Part shown: positions 12,480 to 25,300 of the stretch, in pieces | Layout of the letters: each line of letters opens with the position of its first letter | How positions within the stretch are numbered: position 1 is the stretch's first letter | Assembly (NCBI GenBank): GCA_012656075.1 | Contig: JAAKBF010000013.1 | Span: forward strand, 1 to 64,000 | Reading direction: 5' to 3' | DNA: 64,000 nt | From: Phytophthora hibernalis | Taxonomy: Eukaryota; Oomycota; Peronosporomycetes; Peronosporales; Peronosporaceae | Translations under genes and position numbers: made by a program | Notes under the pieces: model-generated | The model's database searches: none | The model's input: the letters and a program-made list of their open reading frames with translations, nothing else | Told to the model about the DNA's origin: nothing

Positions 12480-13383
12480 TCATTGCTGGGAGAGTAGGAG
12501 CGAACGGCGTTGAACCGTGAAAATGGTGACGTTGACCAGCTCGATGGCTGGGTGAATCGCCAGGGTGAGTACCCACCAGGCACAAGAGGAGCTTGCAGAG
12601 TGAGCTTGTGTTCGCAGTGCTTCATGATATGCACTCGGTGTGTGATGTAGAACTTCAGTATTTTGCCCAACTGCAGCCAGCGCTGCGTTTTCTTGGGGCA
12701 TCTCTTTCCCATTTGTATGATCAACATGTCTTCGCGCTGCAGCCATGCCGACAACGCGTACACCGACTTCGACCTCTCACCTTCATCCACTACGCTCGTC
12801 GGTTTTAAATATCGAGGTCGATTTGGTGCGGCACACACCACACTCGCAAAATCTATATACTCCGCACAAACAGTTTGCTTTAGCTCAACGCAAATATTAG
12901 TCTTTTGATAGGTGTCACCTTACCTTGTTCGTCGCTGCTGCTTCTAGTCGCGTGACGACCCCGGAGTACCGCCAGGTCATCGTGTTCTCGCCATCGGAGC
13001 TCGCTGCTATTAACTTGTCTCTCAGAGCGGAAACAGCGCGTCCAGTATTTTGGCGATGAGTCCAAACATGTTGTTCGCGCTGTGGCGCTCAAACACGGAA
13101 GCGCTACGAGGTGGAGGTTGTGCAGCGTACCGCGGTTGCAAATACGAATCCGCATATCCAAAAACGAATGATGCCGATGCGTGCTACCATCACTGGCTAG
13201 CGCAAACGCACACACTGAAGGACTCGCCAAGAGATCGGCGATCTTTTGAAGGTTGGCACCAACAACAATGCCCACGAATCCTCCTACTAGTTAGTCGTTG
13301 ACCCCGAGAAGGTTGTCGTTACTCGTGCGAGTCCACACAGCGTCAATCGCTCGGGCGACTTGACAAAATGACATCCCGATAGC
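12480..13383 (-). pseudogene. hAT-like transposase core, - copy (mirror of 9537-10434)
   Basis: The reverse complement matches the + copy: FALASDGSTHRHHSFLDMRI, HNLHLVALP, SSELRWREHDDLAVLR (out of frame) and MVCAAPNRPRYLKPTSVVDE are recognisable. Differences seen by eye are homopolymer-length changes: a run of C shortened near 13100, a run of G shortened near 13025, and a run of A lengthened near 13245. It joins the innermost unit of the right array, so on the minus strand array and core form one continuous transposase-like sequence. The frame shifts arise from those homopolymer changes. Confidence 0.83.
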
Positions 13384-16300
13384 GACATGATCAATCACGA
13401 GCTCAAAGCAAAGGCGTTCTTGAGGATAGCTTTGTAGATGCCATCTCCTTGGTTAGCAAAAAGCTGTGATGTCGTACTGTTCTGCACCACGGAATTCATG
13501 GCGCCTGCATCAAAACGACCGTTGCGCTCCTCCTCCATCCTGATCATCGTGGAGGGCGCGTTCGTATTTTCTACCGCAAATGTCACCTCGTCTGCGCCCA
13601 TGCTGAGTTCCAATATGTCGCCGTCGCCTCCCTCCTGTGTGCGAGCGAACAGCTCTTCGAGAATGCCCTCTATGATTCGTGCAGATACTGTGAACGCTAG
13701 CATGTCCTTGGCTGTGGTCACGTGGTTTCTCATGCTGCCCATTCGTTGCTTCTTCGCTGAGAACGCTGCTTTCTCGCTTGCCGTCGCCTGGTACGAGCGC
13801 CAGCGCTGCGGATGCTGCGACGCCATGTGGTCCCTGAAGTACTGTGCCCGAAGCGGTCCCTTGAACCACTTGATCTTGCTGGTGCGTTTGCGCTTGCTGG
13901 TGTCCTCTTTGCGGCCCTCTCTGCCGAAGAACACACAGAAGGCATCTAACCGACGACACTTCGCCCTAGGCATTCCGAGGGTGTGTAGACCGTGCGTATC
14001 TTGGTGCGGCTTCTGGAAGGCACGAGTAACCGCAAGCCGAAGGTTCCACTGGCTTGTCGTACGTGACAGCCCGATAGCGACATGATCAATCACGAGCTCA
14101 AAGCAAAGGGCGTTCTTGAGGATAGCTTTGTAGATGCCATCTCCTTGGTTAGCAAAAGCTGTGATGTCGCTGTTCTGCACCACGGAATTCATGGCGTCTG
14201 CATCAAGCCGTTGTTGCTCCTCCTCCATCCTGATCACCGTGGAGGGCGCGTTCGTATTTTCTACCGCAAATGTCACCTCGTCTGCGCCCATGCTGAGTTC
14301 AATATGTCGCCGTCGCCTCCCTCCTGTGCGAGCGAACAGCTCTTCGAGAATGCCCTCTATGATTCGTGCAGATCTGTGAACGCTAGCATGTCCTTGGCTG
14401 TGGTCACGTGGTTTCTCATGCTGCCCATTCGTTGCTTCTTCGCTGAGAAGTACGCTGCTTTCTCGCTTGCCGTGCCTTCTGGTACGAGCGCCGCGCTGCT
14501 GCTGCGACGCCATGTGGTCCCTGAAGTACTGTGCCCGAACGGTCCCTTGAACCACTTGATCTTGCTGGTGCGTTTACTTGCTGGTGTCCTCTTTGCGGCC
14601 CTCTCTGCCGAAGAACACACAGAAGCGGCATCTAACCGACGACACTTCGCCCTGGGCATTCCGAGGATGTCTAGACCGTGCGTATCTTGGTGCGGCTTCT
14701 GGAAGGCACGAGACCGCAAGCCGAAGGTTCCACTGGCTTGTCGACGTGACAGCCCGATAGCTTGATCAATCACGAGCTCAAAGCAAAGGGCGTTCTTGAG
14801 GATAGCTTTGTAGACCATCTCTTGGTTGCAAAGCTGTGATGTCGTACTGTTCTGCACCACGGAATTCATGGCGTCTGCATCAAAAGAGCGACTGTGCCCT
14901 CCTCCATCCTGATCACCGTGGAGGCGTTCGTATTTTCTACCGCAAATGTCACCTCGTCTGCGCCCATGCTGAGTTCAATATGTCGCCGTCGCCTCCCTCC
15001 TGTGTGCGAGCGAACAGCTCTTCGAGAATGCCCTCTATGATTCGTGCAGATACTGTGAACGCTAGCATGTCATTGGCTGTGGTCACGTGGTTTCTCATGC
15101 TGCCCATTCGTTGCTTCTTCGCTGAGAGTACGCTGCTTTCTCGCTTGCCGTCGCCTTCTGGTACGAGCGCCAGCGCTGCGGATGCTGCGACGCCATGTGG
15201 TCCCTGTGTACGTGCCGGAAGCGGTCCCTTGAACCCTTGCTGGTGCGTTTGCGCTTGCTGGTGTCCTCTTTGCGGCCCTCTGCCGAAGAACACACAGCGG
15301 CATCTAACCGACGACACTTCGCCCTAGGCATTCCGAGGGGTGATGTCTAGACCGTGCGTATCTTGGTGCGGCTTCTGAAGGCACGAGTAACCGCAAGCCG
15401 AAGGTTCCACTGGCTTGTCGTACGTGACAGCCCGATAGCGACATGATCAATCACGAGCTCAAAGCAAAGGGCGTTCTTGAGGATAGCTTTGTAGATGCCA
15501 TCTCCTTGGTTAGCAAAAAGCTGTGATGTCGTACTGTTCTGCACCACGGAATTCATGGCGTCTGCATCAAAACGACCGTTGCGCTCCTCCTCCATCCTGA
15601 TCACCGTGGAGGGCGCGTTCGTATTTTCTACCGCAAATGTCACCTCGTCTGCGCCCATGCTGAGTTCAATATGTCGCCGTCGCCTCCCTCCTGTGTGCGA
15701 GCGAACAGCTCTTCGAGAATGCCCTCTATGATTCGTGCAGATACTGTGAACGCTAGCATGTCCTTGGCTGTGGTCACGTGGTTTCTCATGCTGCCCATTC
15801 GTTGCTTCTTCGCTGAGAAGTACGCTGCTTTCTCGCTTGCCGTCGCCTTCTGGTACGAGCGCCAGCGCTGCGGATGCTGCGACGCCATGTGGTCCCTGAA
15901 GTACTGTGCCCGAAACGGTCCCTTGAACCACTTGATCTTGCTGGTGCGTTTGCGCTTGCTGGTGTCCTCTTTGCGGCCCTCTGCCGAAGAACACACAGAA
16001 GCGGCATCTAACCGACGACACTTCGCCCTAGGCATTCCGAGGGGTGATGTCTAGACCGTGCGTATCTTGGTGCGGCTTCTGGAAGGCACGAGTAACCGCA
16101 AGCCGAAGGTTCCACTGGCTTGTCGTACGTGACAGCCCGATAGCGACATGATCAATCACGAGCTCAAAGCAAAGGGCGTTCTTGAGGATAGCTTTGTAGA
16201 TGCCATCTCCTTGGTTAGCAAAAAGCTGTGATGTCGTACTGTTCTGCACCACGGAATTCATGGCGTCTGCATCAAAACGACCGTTGCGCTCCTCCTCCAT

Positions 16301-19300
16301 CCTGATCACCGTGGAGGGCGCGTTCGTATTTTCTACCGCAAATGTCACCTCGTCTGCGCCCATGCTGAGTTCTATGTCGCCGTCGCCTCCCTCCTGTGTG
16401 CGAGCGAACAGCTCTTCGAGAATGCCCTCTATGATTCGTGCAGATACTGTGAACGCTAGCATGTCCTTGGCTGTGGTCACGTGGTTTCTCATGCTGCCCA
16501 TTCGTTGCTTCTTCGCTGAGAAGTACGCTGCTTTCTCGCTTGCCGTCGCCTTCTGGTACGAGCGCCAGCGCTGCGGATGCTGCGACGCCATGTGGTCCCT
16601 GAAGTACTGTGCCCAAACGGTCCCTTGAACCACTTGATCTTGCTGGTGCGTTTGCGCTTGCTGGTGTCCTCTTTGCGGCCCTCTCTGCCGAAGAACACAC
16701 AGAAGCGGCATCTAACCGACGACACTTCGCCCTAGGCATTCCGAGGGGTGATGTCTAGACCGTGCGTATCTTGGTGCGGCTTCTGGAAGGCACGAGTAAC
16801 CGCAAGCCGAAGGTTCCACTGGCTTGTCGTACGTGACAGCCCGATAGCGACATGATCAATCACGAGCTCAAAGCAAAGGGCGTTCTTGAGGATAGCTTTG
16901 TAGATGCCATCTCCTTGGTTAGCAAAAAGCTGTGATGTCGTACTGTTCTGCACCACGGAATTCATGGCGTCTGCATCAAAACGACCGTTGCGCTCCTCCT
17001 CCATCCTGATCACCGTGGAGGGCGCGTTCGTATTTTCTACCGCAAATGTCACCTCGTCTGCGCCCATGCTGAGTTCCAATATGTCGCCGTCGCCTCCCTC
17101 CTGTGTGCGAGCGAACAGCTCTTCGAGAATGCCCTCTATGATTCGTGCAGATACTGTGAACGCTAGCATGTCCTTGGCTGTGGTCACGTGGTTTCTCATG
17201 CTGCCCATTCGTTGCTTCTTCGCTGAGAAGTACGCTGCTTTCTCGCTTGCCGTCGCCTTCTGGTACGAGCGCCAGCGCTGCGGATGCTGCGACGCCATGT
17301 GGTCCCTGAAGTACTGTGCCCGAAACGGTCCCTTGAACCACTTGATCTTGCTGGTGCGTTTGCGCTTGCTGGTGTCCTCTTTGCGGCCCTCTCTGCCGAA
17401 GAACACACAGAAGCGGCATCTAACCGACGACACTTCGCCCTAGGCATTCCGAGGGGTGATGTCTAGACCGTGCGTATCTTGGTGCGGCTTCTGGAAGGCA
17501 CGAGTAACCGCAAGCCGAAGGTTCCACTGGCTTGTCGTACGTGACAGCCCGATAGCGACATGATCAATCACGAGCTCAAAGCAAAGGGCGTTCTTGAGGA
17601 TAGCTTTGTAGATGCCATCTCCTTGGTTAGCAAAAGCTGTGATGTCGTACTGTTCTGCACCACGGAATTCATGGCGTCTGCATCAAAACGACCGTTGCGC
17701 TCCTCCTCCATCCTGATCACCGTGGAGGGCGCGTTCGTATTTTCTACCGCAAATGTCACCTCGTCTGCGCCCATGCTGAGTTCCAATATGTCGCCGTCGC
17801 CTCCCTCCTGTGTGCGAGCGAACAGCTCTTCGAGAATGCCCTCTATGATTCGTGCAGATACTGTGAACGCTAGCATGTCCTTGGCTGTGGTCACGTGGTT
17901 TCTCATGCTGCCCATTCGTTGCTTCTTCGCTGAAGTACGCTGCTTTCTCGCTTGCCGTCGCCTTCTGGTACGAGCGCCAGCGCTGCGGATGCTGCGACGC
18001 CATGTGGTCCCTGAAGTACTGTGCCCGAAACGGTCCCTTGAACTTGATCTTGCTGGTGCGTTTGCGCTTGCTGGTGTCCTCTTTGCGGCCCTCTCTGCCG
18101 AAGAACACACAGAAGCGGCATCTAACCGACGACACTTCGCCCTAGGCATTCCGAGGGGTGATGTCTAGCCGTGCGTATCTTGGTGCGGCTTCTGGAAGGC
18201 ACGAGTAACCGCAAGCCGAAGGTTCCACTGGCTTGTCGTACGTGACAGCCCGATAGCGACATGATCAATCACGAGCTCAAAGCAAAGGGCGTTCTTGAGG
18301 ATAGCTTTGTAGATGCCATCTCCTTGGTTAGCAAAAAGCTGTGATGTCGTACTGTTCTGCACCACGGAATTCATGGCGTCTGCATCAAAACGACCGTTGC
18401 GCTCCTCCTCCATCCTGATCACCGTGGAGGGCGCGTTCGTATTTTCTACCGCAAATGTCACCTCGTCTGCGCCCATGCTGAGTTCCAATATGTCGCCGTC
18501 GCCTCCCTCCTGTGTGCGAGCGAACAGCTCTTCGAGAATGCCCTCTATGATTCGTGCAGATACTGTGAACGCTAGCATGTCCTTGGCTGTGGTCACGTGG
18601 TTTCTCATGCTGCCCATTCGTTGCTTCTTCGCTGAGAAGTACGCTGCTTTCTCGCTTGCCGTCGCCTTCTGGTACGAGCGCCAGCGCTGCGGATGCTGCG
18701 ACGCCATGTGGTCCCTGAAGTACTGTGCCCGAAACGGTCCCTTGAACCACTTGATCTTGCTGGTGCGTTTGCGCTTGCTGGTGTCCTCTTTGCGGCCCTC
18801 TCTGCCGAAGAACACACAGAAGCGGCATCTAACCGACGACACTTCGCCCTAGGCATTCCGAGGGGTGATGTCTAGACCGTGCGTATCTTGGTGCGGCTTC
18901 TGGAAGGCACGAGTAACCGCAAGCCGAAGGTTCCACTGGCTTGTCGTACGTGACAGCCCGATAGCGACATGATCAATCACGAGCTCAAAGCAAAGGGCGT
19001 TCTTGAGGATAGCTTTGTAGATGCCATCTCCTTGGTTAGCAAAAAGCTGTGATGTCGTACTGTTCTGCACCACGGAATTCATGGCGTCTGCATCAAAACG
19101 ACCGTTGCGCTCCTCCTCCATCCTGATCACCGTGGAGGGCGCGTTCGTATTTTCTACCGCAAATGTCACCTCGTCTGCGCCCATGCTGAGTTCCAATATG
19201 TCGCCGTCGCCTCCCTCCTGTGTGCGAGCGAACAGCTCTTCGAGAATGCCCTCTATGATTCGTGCAGATACTGTGAACGCTAGCATGTCCTTGGCTGTGG

Positions 19301-22300
19301 TCACGTGGTTTCTCATGCTGCCCATTCGTTGCTTCTTCGCTGAGAAGTACGCTGCTTTCTCGCTTGCCGTCGCCTTCTGGTACGAGCGCCAGCGCTGCGG
19401 ATGCTGCGACGCCATGTGGTCCCTGAAGTACTGTGCCCGAAACGGTCCCTTGAACCACTTGATCTTGCTGGTGCGTTTGCGCTTGCTGGTGTCCTCTTTG
19501 CGGCCCTCTCTGCCGAAGAACACACAGAAGCGGCATCTAACCGACGACACTTCGCCCTAGGCATTCCGAGGGGTGATGTCTAGACCGTGCGTATCTTGGT
19601 GCGGCTTCTGGAAGGCACGAGTAACCGCAAGCCGAAGGTTCCACTGGCTTGTCGTACGTGACAGCCCGATAGCGACATGATCAATCACGAGCTCAAAGCA
19701 AAGGGCGTTCTTGAGGATAGCTTTGTAGATGCCATCTCCTTGGTTAGCAAAAGCTGTGATGTCGTACTGTTCTGCACCACGGAATTCATGGCGTCTGCAT
19801 CAAAACGACCGTTGCGCTCCTCCTCCATCCTGATCACCGTGGAGGGCGCGTTCGTATTTTCTACCGCAAATGTCACCTCGTCTGCGCCCATGCTGAGTTC
19901 CAATATGTCGCCGTCGCCTCCCTCCTGTGTGCGAGCGAACAGCTCTTCGAGAATGCCCTCTATGATTCGTGCAGATACTGTGAACGCTAGCATGTCCTTG
20001 GCTGTGGTCACGTGGTTTCTCATGCTGCCCATTCGTTGCTTCTTCGCTGAGAAGTACGCTGCTTTCTCGCTTGCCGTCGCCTTCTGGTACGAGCGCCAGC
20101 GCTGCGGATGCTGCGACGCCATGTGGTCCCTGAAGTACTGTGCCCGAAACGGTCCCTTGAACCACTTGATCTTGCTGGTGCGTTTGCGCTTGCTGGTGTC
20201 CTCTTTGCGGCCCTCTCTGCCGAAGAACACACAGAAGCGGCATCTAACCGACGACACTTCGCCCTAGGCATTCCGAGGGGTGATGTCTAGACCGTGCGTA
20301 TCTTGGTGCGGCTTCTGGAAGGCACGAGTAACCGCAAGCCGAAGGTTCCACTGGCTTGTCGTACGTGACAGCCCGATAGCGACATGATCAATCACGAGCT
20401 CAAAGCAAAGGGCGTTCTTGAGGATAGCTTTGTAGATGCCATCTCCTTGGTTAGCAAAAAGCTGTGATGTCGTACTGTTCTGCACCACGGAATTCATGGC
20501 GTCTGCATCAAAACGACCGTTGCGCTCCTCCTCCATCCTGATCACCGTGGAGGGCGCGTTCGTATTTTCTACCGCAAATGTCACCTCGTCTGCGCCCATG
20601 CTGAGTTCCAATATGTCGCCGTCGCCTCCCTCCTGTGTGCGAGCGAACAGCTCTTCGAGAATGCCCTCTATGATTCGTGCAGATACTGTGAACGCTAGCA
20701 TGTCCTTGGCTGTGGTCACGTGGTTTCTCATGCTGCCCATTCGTTGCTTCTTCGCTGAGAAGTACGCTGCTTTCTCGCTTGCCGTCGCCTTCTGGTACGA
20801 GCGCCAGCGCTGCGGATGCTGCGACGCCATGTGGTCCCTGAAGTACTGTGCCCGAAACGGTCCCTTGAACCACTTGATCTTGCTGGTGCGTTTGCGCTTG
20901 CTGGTGTCCTCTTTGCGGCCCTCTCTGCCGAAGAACACACAGAAGCGGCATCTAACCGACGACACTTCGCCCTAGGCATTCCGAGGGGTGATGTCTAGAC
21001 CGTGCGTATCTTGGTGCGGCTTCTGGAAGGCACGAGTAACCGCAAGCCGAAGGTTCCACTGGCTTGTCGTACGTGACAGCCCGATAGCGACATGATCAAT
21101 CACGAGCTCAAAGCAAAGGGCGTTCTTGAGGATAGCTTTGTAGATGCCATCTCCTTGGTTAGCAAAAAGCTGTGATGTCGTACTGTTCTGCACCACGGAA
21201 TTCATGGCGTCTGCATCAAAACGACCGTTGCGCTCCTCCTCCATCCTGATCACCGTGGAGGGCGCGTTCGTATTTTCTACCGCAAATGTCACCTCGTCTG
21301 CGCCCATGCTGAGTTCCAATATGTCGCCGTCGCCTCCCTCCTGTGTGCGAGCGAACAGCTCTTCGAGAATGCCCTCTATGATTCGTGCAGATACTGTGAA
21401 CGCTAGCATGTCCTTGGCTGTGGTCACGTGGTTTCTCATGCTGCCCATTCGTTGCTTCTTCGCTGAGAAGTACGCTGCTTTCTCGCTTGCCGTCGCCTTC
21501 TGGTACGAGCGCCAGCGCTGCGGATGCTGCGACGCCATGTGGTCCCTGAAGTACTGTGCCCGAAACGGTCCCTTGAACCACTTGATCTTGCTGGTGCGTT
21601 TGCGCTTGCTGGTGTCCTCTTTGCGGCCCTCTCTGCCGAAGAACACACAGAAGCGGCATCTAACCGACGACACTTCGCCCTAGGCATTCCGAGGGGTGAT
21701 GTCTAGACCGTGCGTATCTTGGTGCGGCTTCTGGAAGGCACGAGTAACCGCAAGCCGAAGGTTCCACTGGCTTGTCGTACGTGACAGCCCGATAGCGACA
21801 TGATCAATCACGAGCTCAAAGCAAAGGGCGTTCTTGAGGATAGCTTTGTAGATGCCATCTCCTTGGTTAGCAAAAAGCTGTGATGTCGTACTGTTCTGCA
21901 CCACGGAATTCATGGCGTCTGCATCAAAACGACCGTTGCGCTCCTCCTCCATCCTGATCACCGTGGAGGGCGCGTTCGTATTTTCTACCGCAAATGTCAC
22001 CTCGTCTGCGCCCATGCTGAGTTCCAATATGTCGCCGTCGCCTCCCTCCTGTGTGCGAGCGAACAGCTCTTCGAGAATGCCCTCTATGATTCGTGCAGAT
22101 ACTGTGAACGCTAGCATGTCCTTGGCTGTGGTCACGTGGTTTCTCATGCTGCCCATTCGTTGCTTCTTCGCTGAGAAGTACGCTGCTTTCTCGCTTGCCG
22201 TCGCCTTCTGGTACGAGCGCCAGCGCTGCGGATGCTGCGACGCCATGTGGTCCCTGAAGTACTGTGCCCGAAACGGTCCCTTGAACCACTTGATCTTGCT

Positions 22301-25300
22301 GGTGCGTTTGCGCTTGCTGGTGTCCTCTTTGCGGCCCTCTCTGCCGAAGAACACACAGAAGCGGCATCTAACCGACGACACTTCGCCCTAGGCATTCCGA
22401 GGGGTGATGTCTAGACCGTGCGTATCTTGGTGCGGCTTCTGGAAGGCACGAGTAACCGCAAGCCGAAGGTTCCACTGGCTTGTCGTACGTGACAGCCCGA
22501 TAGCGACATGATCAATCACGAGCTCAAAGCAAAGGGCGTTCTTGAGGATAGCTTTGTAGATGCCATCTCCTTGGTTAGCAAAAAGCTGTGATGTCGTACT
22601 GTTCTGCACCACGGAATTCATGGCGTCTGCATCAAAACGACCGTTGCGCTCCTCCTCCATCCTGATCACCGTGGAGGGCGCGTTCGTATTTTCTACCGCA
22701 AATGTCACCTCGTCTGCGCCCATGCTGAGTTCCAATATGTCGCCGTCGCCTCCCTCCTGTGTGCGAGCGAACAGCTCTTCGAGAATGCCCTCTATGATTC
22801 GTGCAGATACTGTGAACGCTAGCATGTCCTTGGCTGTGGTCACGTGGTTTCTCATGCTGCCCATTCGTTGCTTCTTCGCTGAGAAGTACGCTGCTTTCTC
22901 GCTTGCCGTCGCCTTCTGGTACGAGCGCCAGCGCTGCGGATGCTGCGACGCCATGTGGTCCCTGAAGTACTGTGCCCGAAACGGTCCCTTGAACCACTTG
23001 ATCTTGCTGGTGCGTTTGCGCTTGCTGGTGTCCTCTTTGCGGCCCTCTCTGCCGAAGAACACACAGAAGCGGCATCTAACCGACGACACTTCGCCCTAGG
23101 CATTCCGAGGGGTGATGTCTAGACCGTGCGTATCTTGGTGCGGCTTCTGGAAGGCACGAGTAACCGCAAGCCGAAGGTTCCACTGGCTTGTCGTACGTGA
23201 CAGCCCGATAGCGACATGATCAATCACGAGCTCAAAGCAAAGGGCGTTCTTGAGGATAGCTTTGTAGATGCCATCTCCTTGGTTAGCAAAAAGCTGTGAT
23301 GTCGTACTGTTCTGCACCACGGAATTCATGGCGTCTGCATCAAAACGACCGTTGCGCTCCTCCTCCATCCTGATCACCGTGGAGGGCGCGTTCGTATTTT
23401 CTACCGCAAATGTCACCTCGTCTGCGCCCATGCTGAGTTCCAATATGTCGCCGTCGCCTCCCTCCTGTGTGCGAGCGAACAGCTCTTCGAGAATGCCCTC
23501 TATGATTCGTGCAGATACTGTGAACGCTAGCATGTCCTTGGCTGTGGTCACGTGGTTTCTCATGCTGCCCATTCGTTGCTTCTTCGCTGAGAAGTACGCT
23601 GCTTTCTCGCTTGCCGTCGCCTTCTGGTACGAGCGCCAGCGCTGCGGATGCTGCGACGCCATGTGGTCCCTGAAGTACTGTGCCCGAAACGGTCCCTTGA
23701 ACCACTTGATCTTGCTGGTGCGTTTGCGCTTGCTGGTGTCCTCTTTGCGGCCCTCTCTGCCGAAGAACACACAGAAGCGGCATCTAACCGACGACACTTC
23801 GCCCTAGGCATTCCGAGGGGTGATGTCTAGACCGTGCGTATCTTGGTGCGGCTTCTGGAAGGCACGAGTAACCGCAAGCCGAAGGTTCCACTGGCTTGTC
23901 GTACGTGACAGCCCGATAGCGACATGATCAATCACGAGCTCAAAGCAAAGGGCGTTCTTGAGGATAGCTTTGTAGATGCCATCTCCTTGGTTAGCAAAAA
24001 GCTGTGATGTCGTACTGTTCTGCACCACGGAATTCATGGCGTCTGCATCAAAACGACCGTTGCGCTCCTCCTCCATCCTGATCACCGTGGAGGGCGCGTT
24101 CGTATTTTCTACCGCAAATGTCACCTCGTCTGCGCCCATGCTGAGTTCCAATATGTCGCCGTCGCCTCCCTCCTGTGTGCGAGCGAACAGCTCTTCGAGA
24201 ATGCCCTCTATGATTCGTGCAGATACTGTGAACGCTAGCATGTCCTTGGCTGTGGTCACGTGGTTTCTCATGCTGCCCATTCGTTGCTTCTTCGCTGAGA
24301 AGTACGCTGCTTTCTCGCTTGCCGTCGCCTTCTGGTACGAGCGCCAGCGCTGCGGATGCTGCGACGCCATGTGGTCCCTGAAGTACTGTGCCCGAAACGG
24401 TCCCTTGAACCACTTGATCTTGCTGGTGCGTTTGCGCTTGCTGGTGTCCTCTTTGCGGCCCTCTCTGCCGAAGAACACACAGAAGCGGCATCTAACCGAC
24501 GACACTTCGCCCTAGGCATTCCGAGGGGTGATGTCTAGACCGTGCGTATCTTGGTGCGGCTTCTGGAAGGCACGAGTAACCGCAAGCCGAAGGTTCCACT
24601 GGCTTGTCGTACGTGACAGCCCGATAGCGACATGATCAATCACGAGCTCAAAGCAAAGGGCGTTCTTGAGGATAGCTTTGTAGATGCCATCTCCTTGGTT
24701 AGCAAAAAGCTGTGATGTCGTACTGTTCTGCACCACGGAATTCATGGCGTCTGCATCAAAACGACCGTTGCGCTCCTCCTCCATCCTGATCACCGTGGAG
24801 GGCGCGTTCGTATTTTCTACCGCAAATGTCACCTCGTCTGCGCCCATGCTGAGTTCCAATATGTCGCCGTCGCCTCCCTCCTGTGTGCGAGCGAACAGCT
24901 CTTCGAGAATGCCCTCTATGATTCGTGCAGATACTGTGAACGCTAGCATGTCCTTGGCTGTGGTCACGTGGTTTCTCATGCTGCCCATTCGTTGCTTCTT
25001 CGCTGAGAAGTACGCTGCTTTCTCGCTTGCCGTCGCCTTCTGGTACGAGCGCCAGCGCTGCGGATGCTGCGACGCCATGTGGTCCCTGAAGTACTGTGCC
25101 CGAAACGGTCCCTTGAACCACTTGATCTTGCTGGTGCGTTTGCGCTTGCTGGTGTCCTCTTTGCGGCCCTCTCTGCCGAAGAACACACAGAAGCGGCATC
25201 TAACCGACGACACTTCGCCCTAGGCATTCCGAGGGGTGATGTCTAGACCGTGCGTATCTTGGTGCGGCTTCTGGAAGGCACGAGTAACCGCAAGCCGAAG

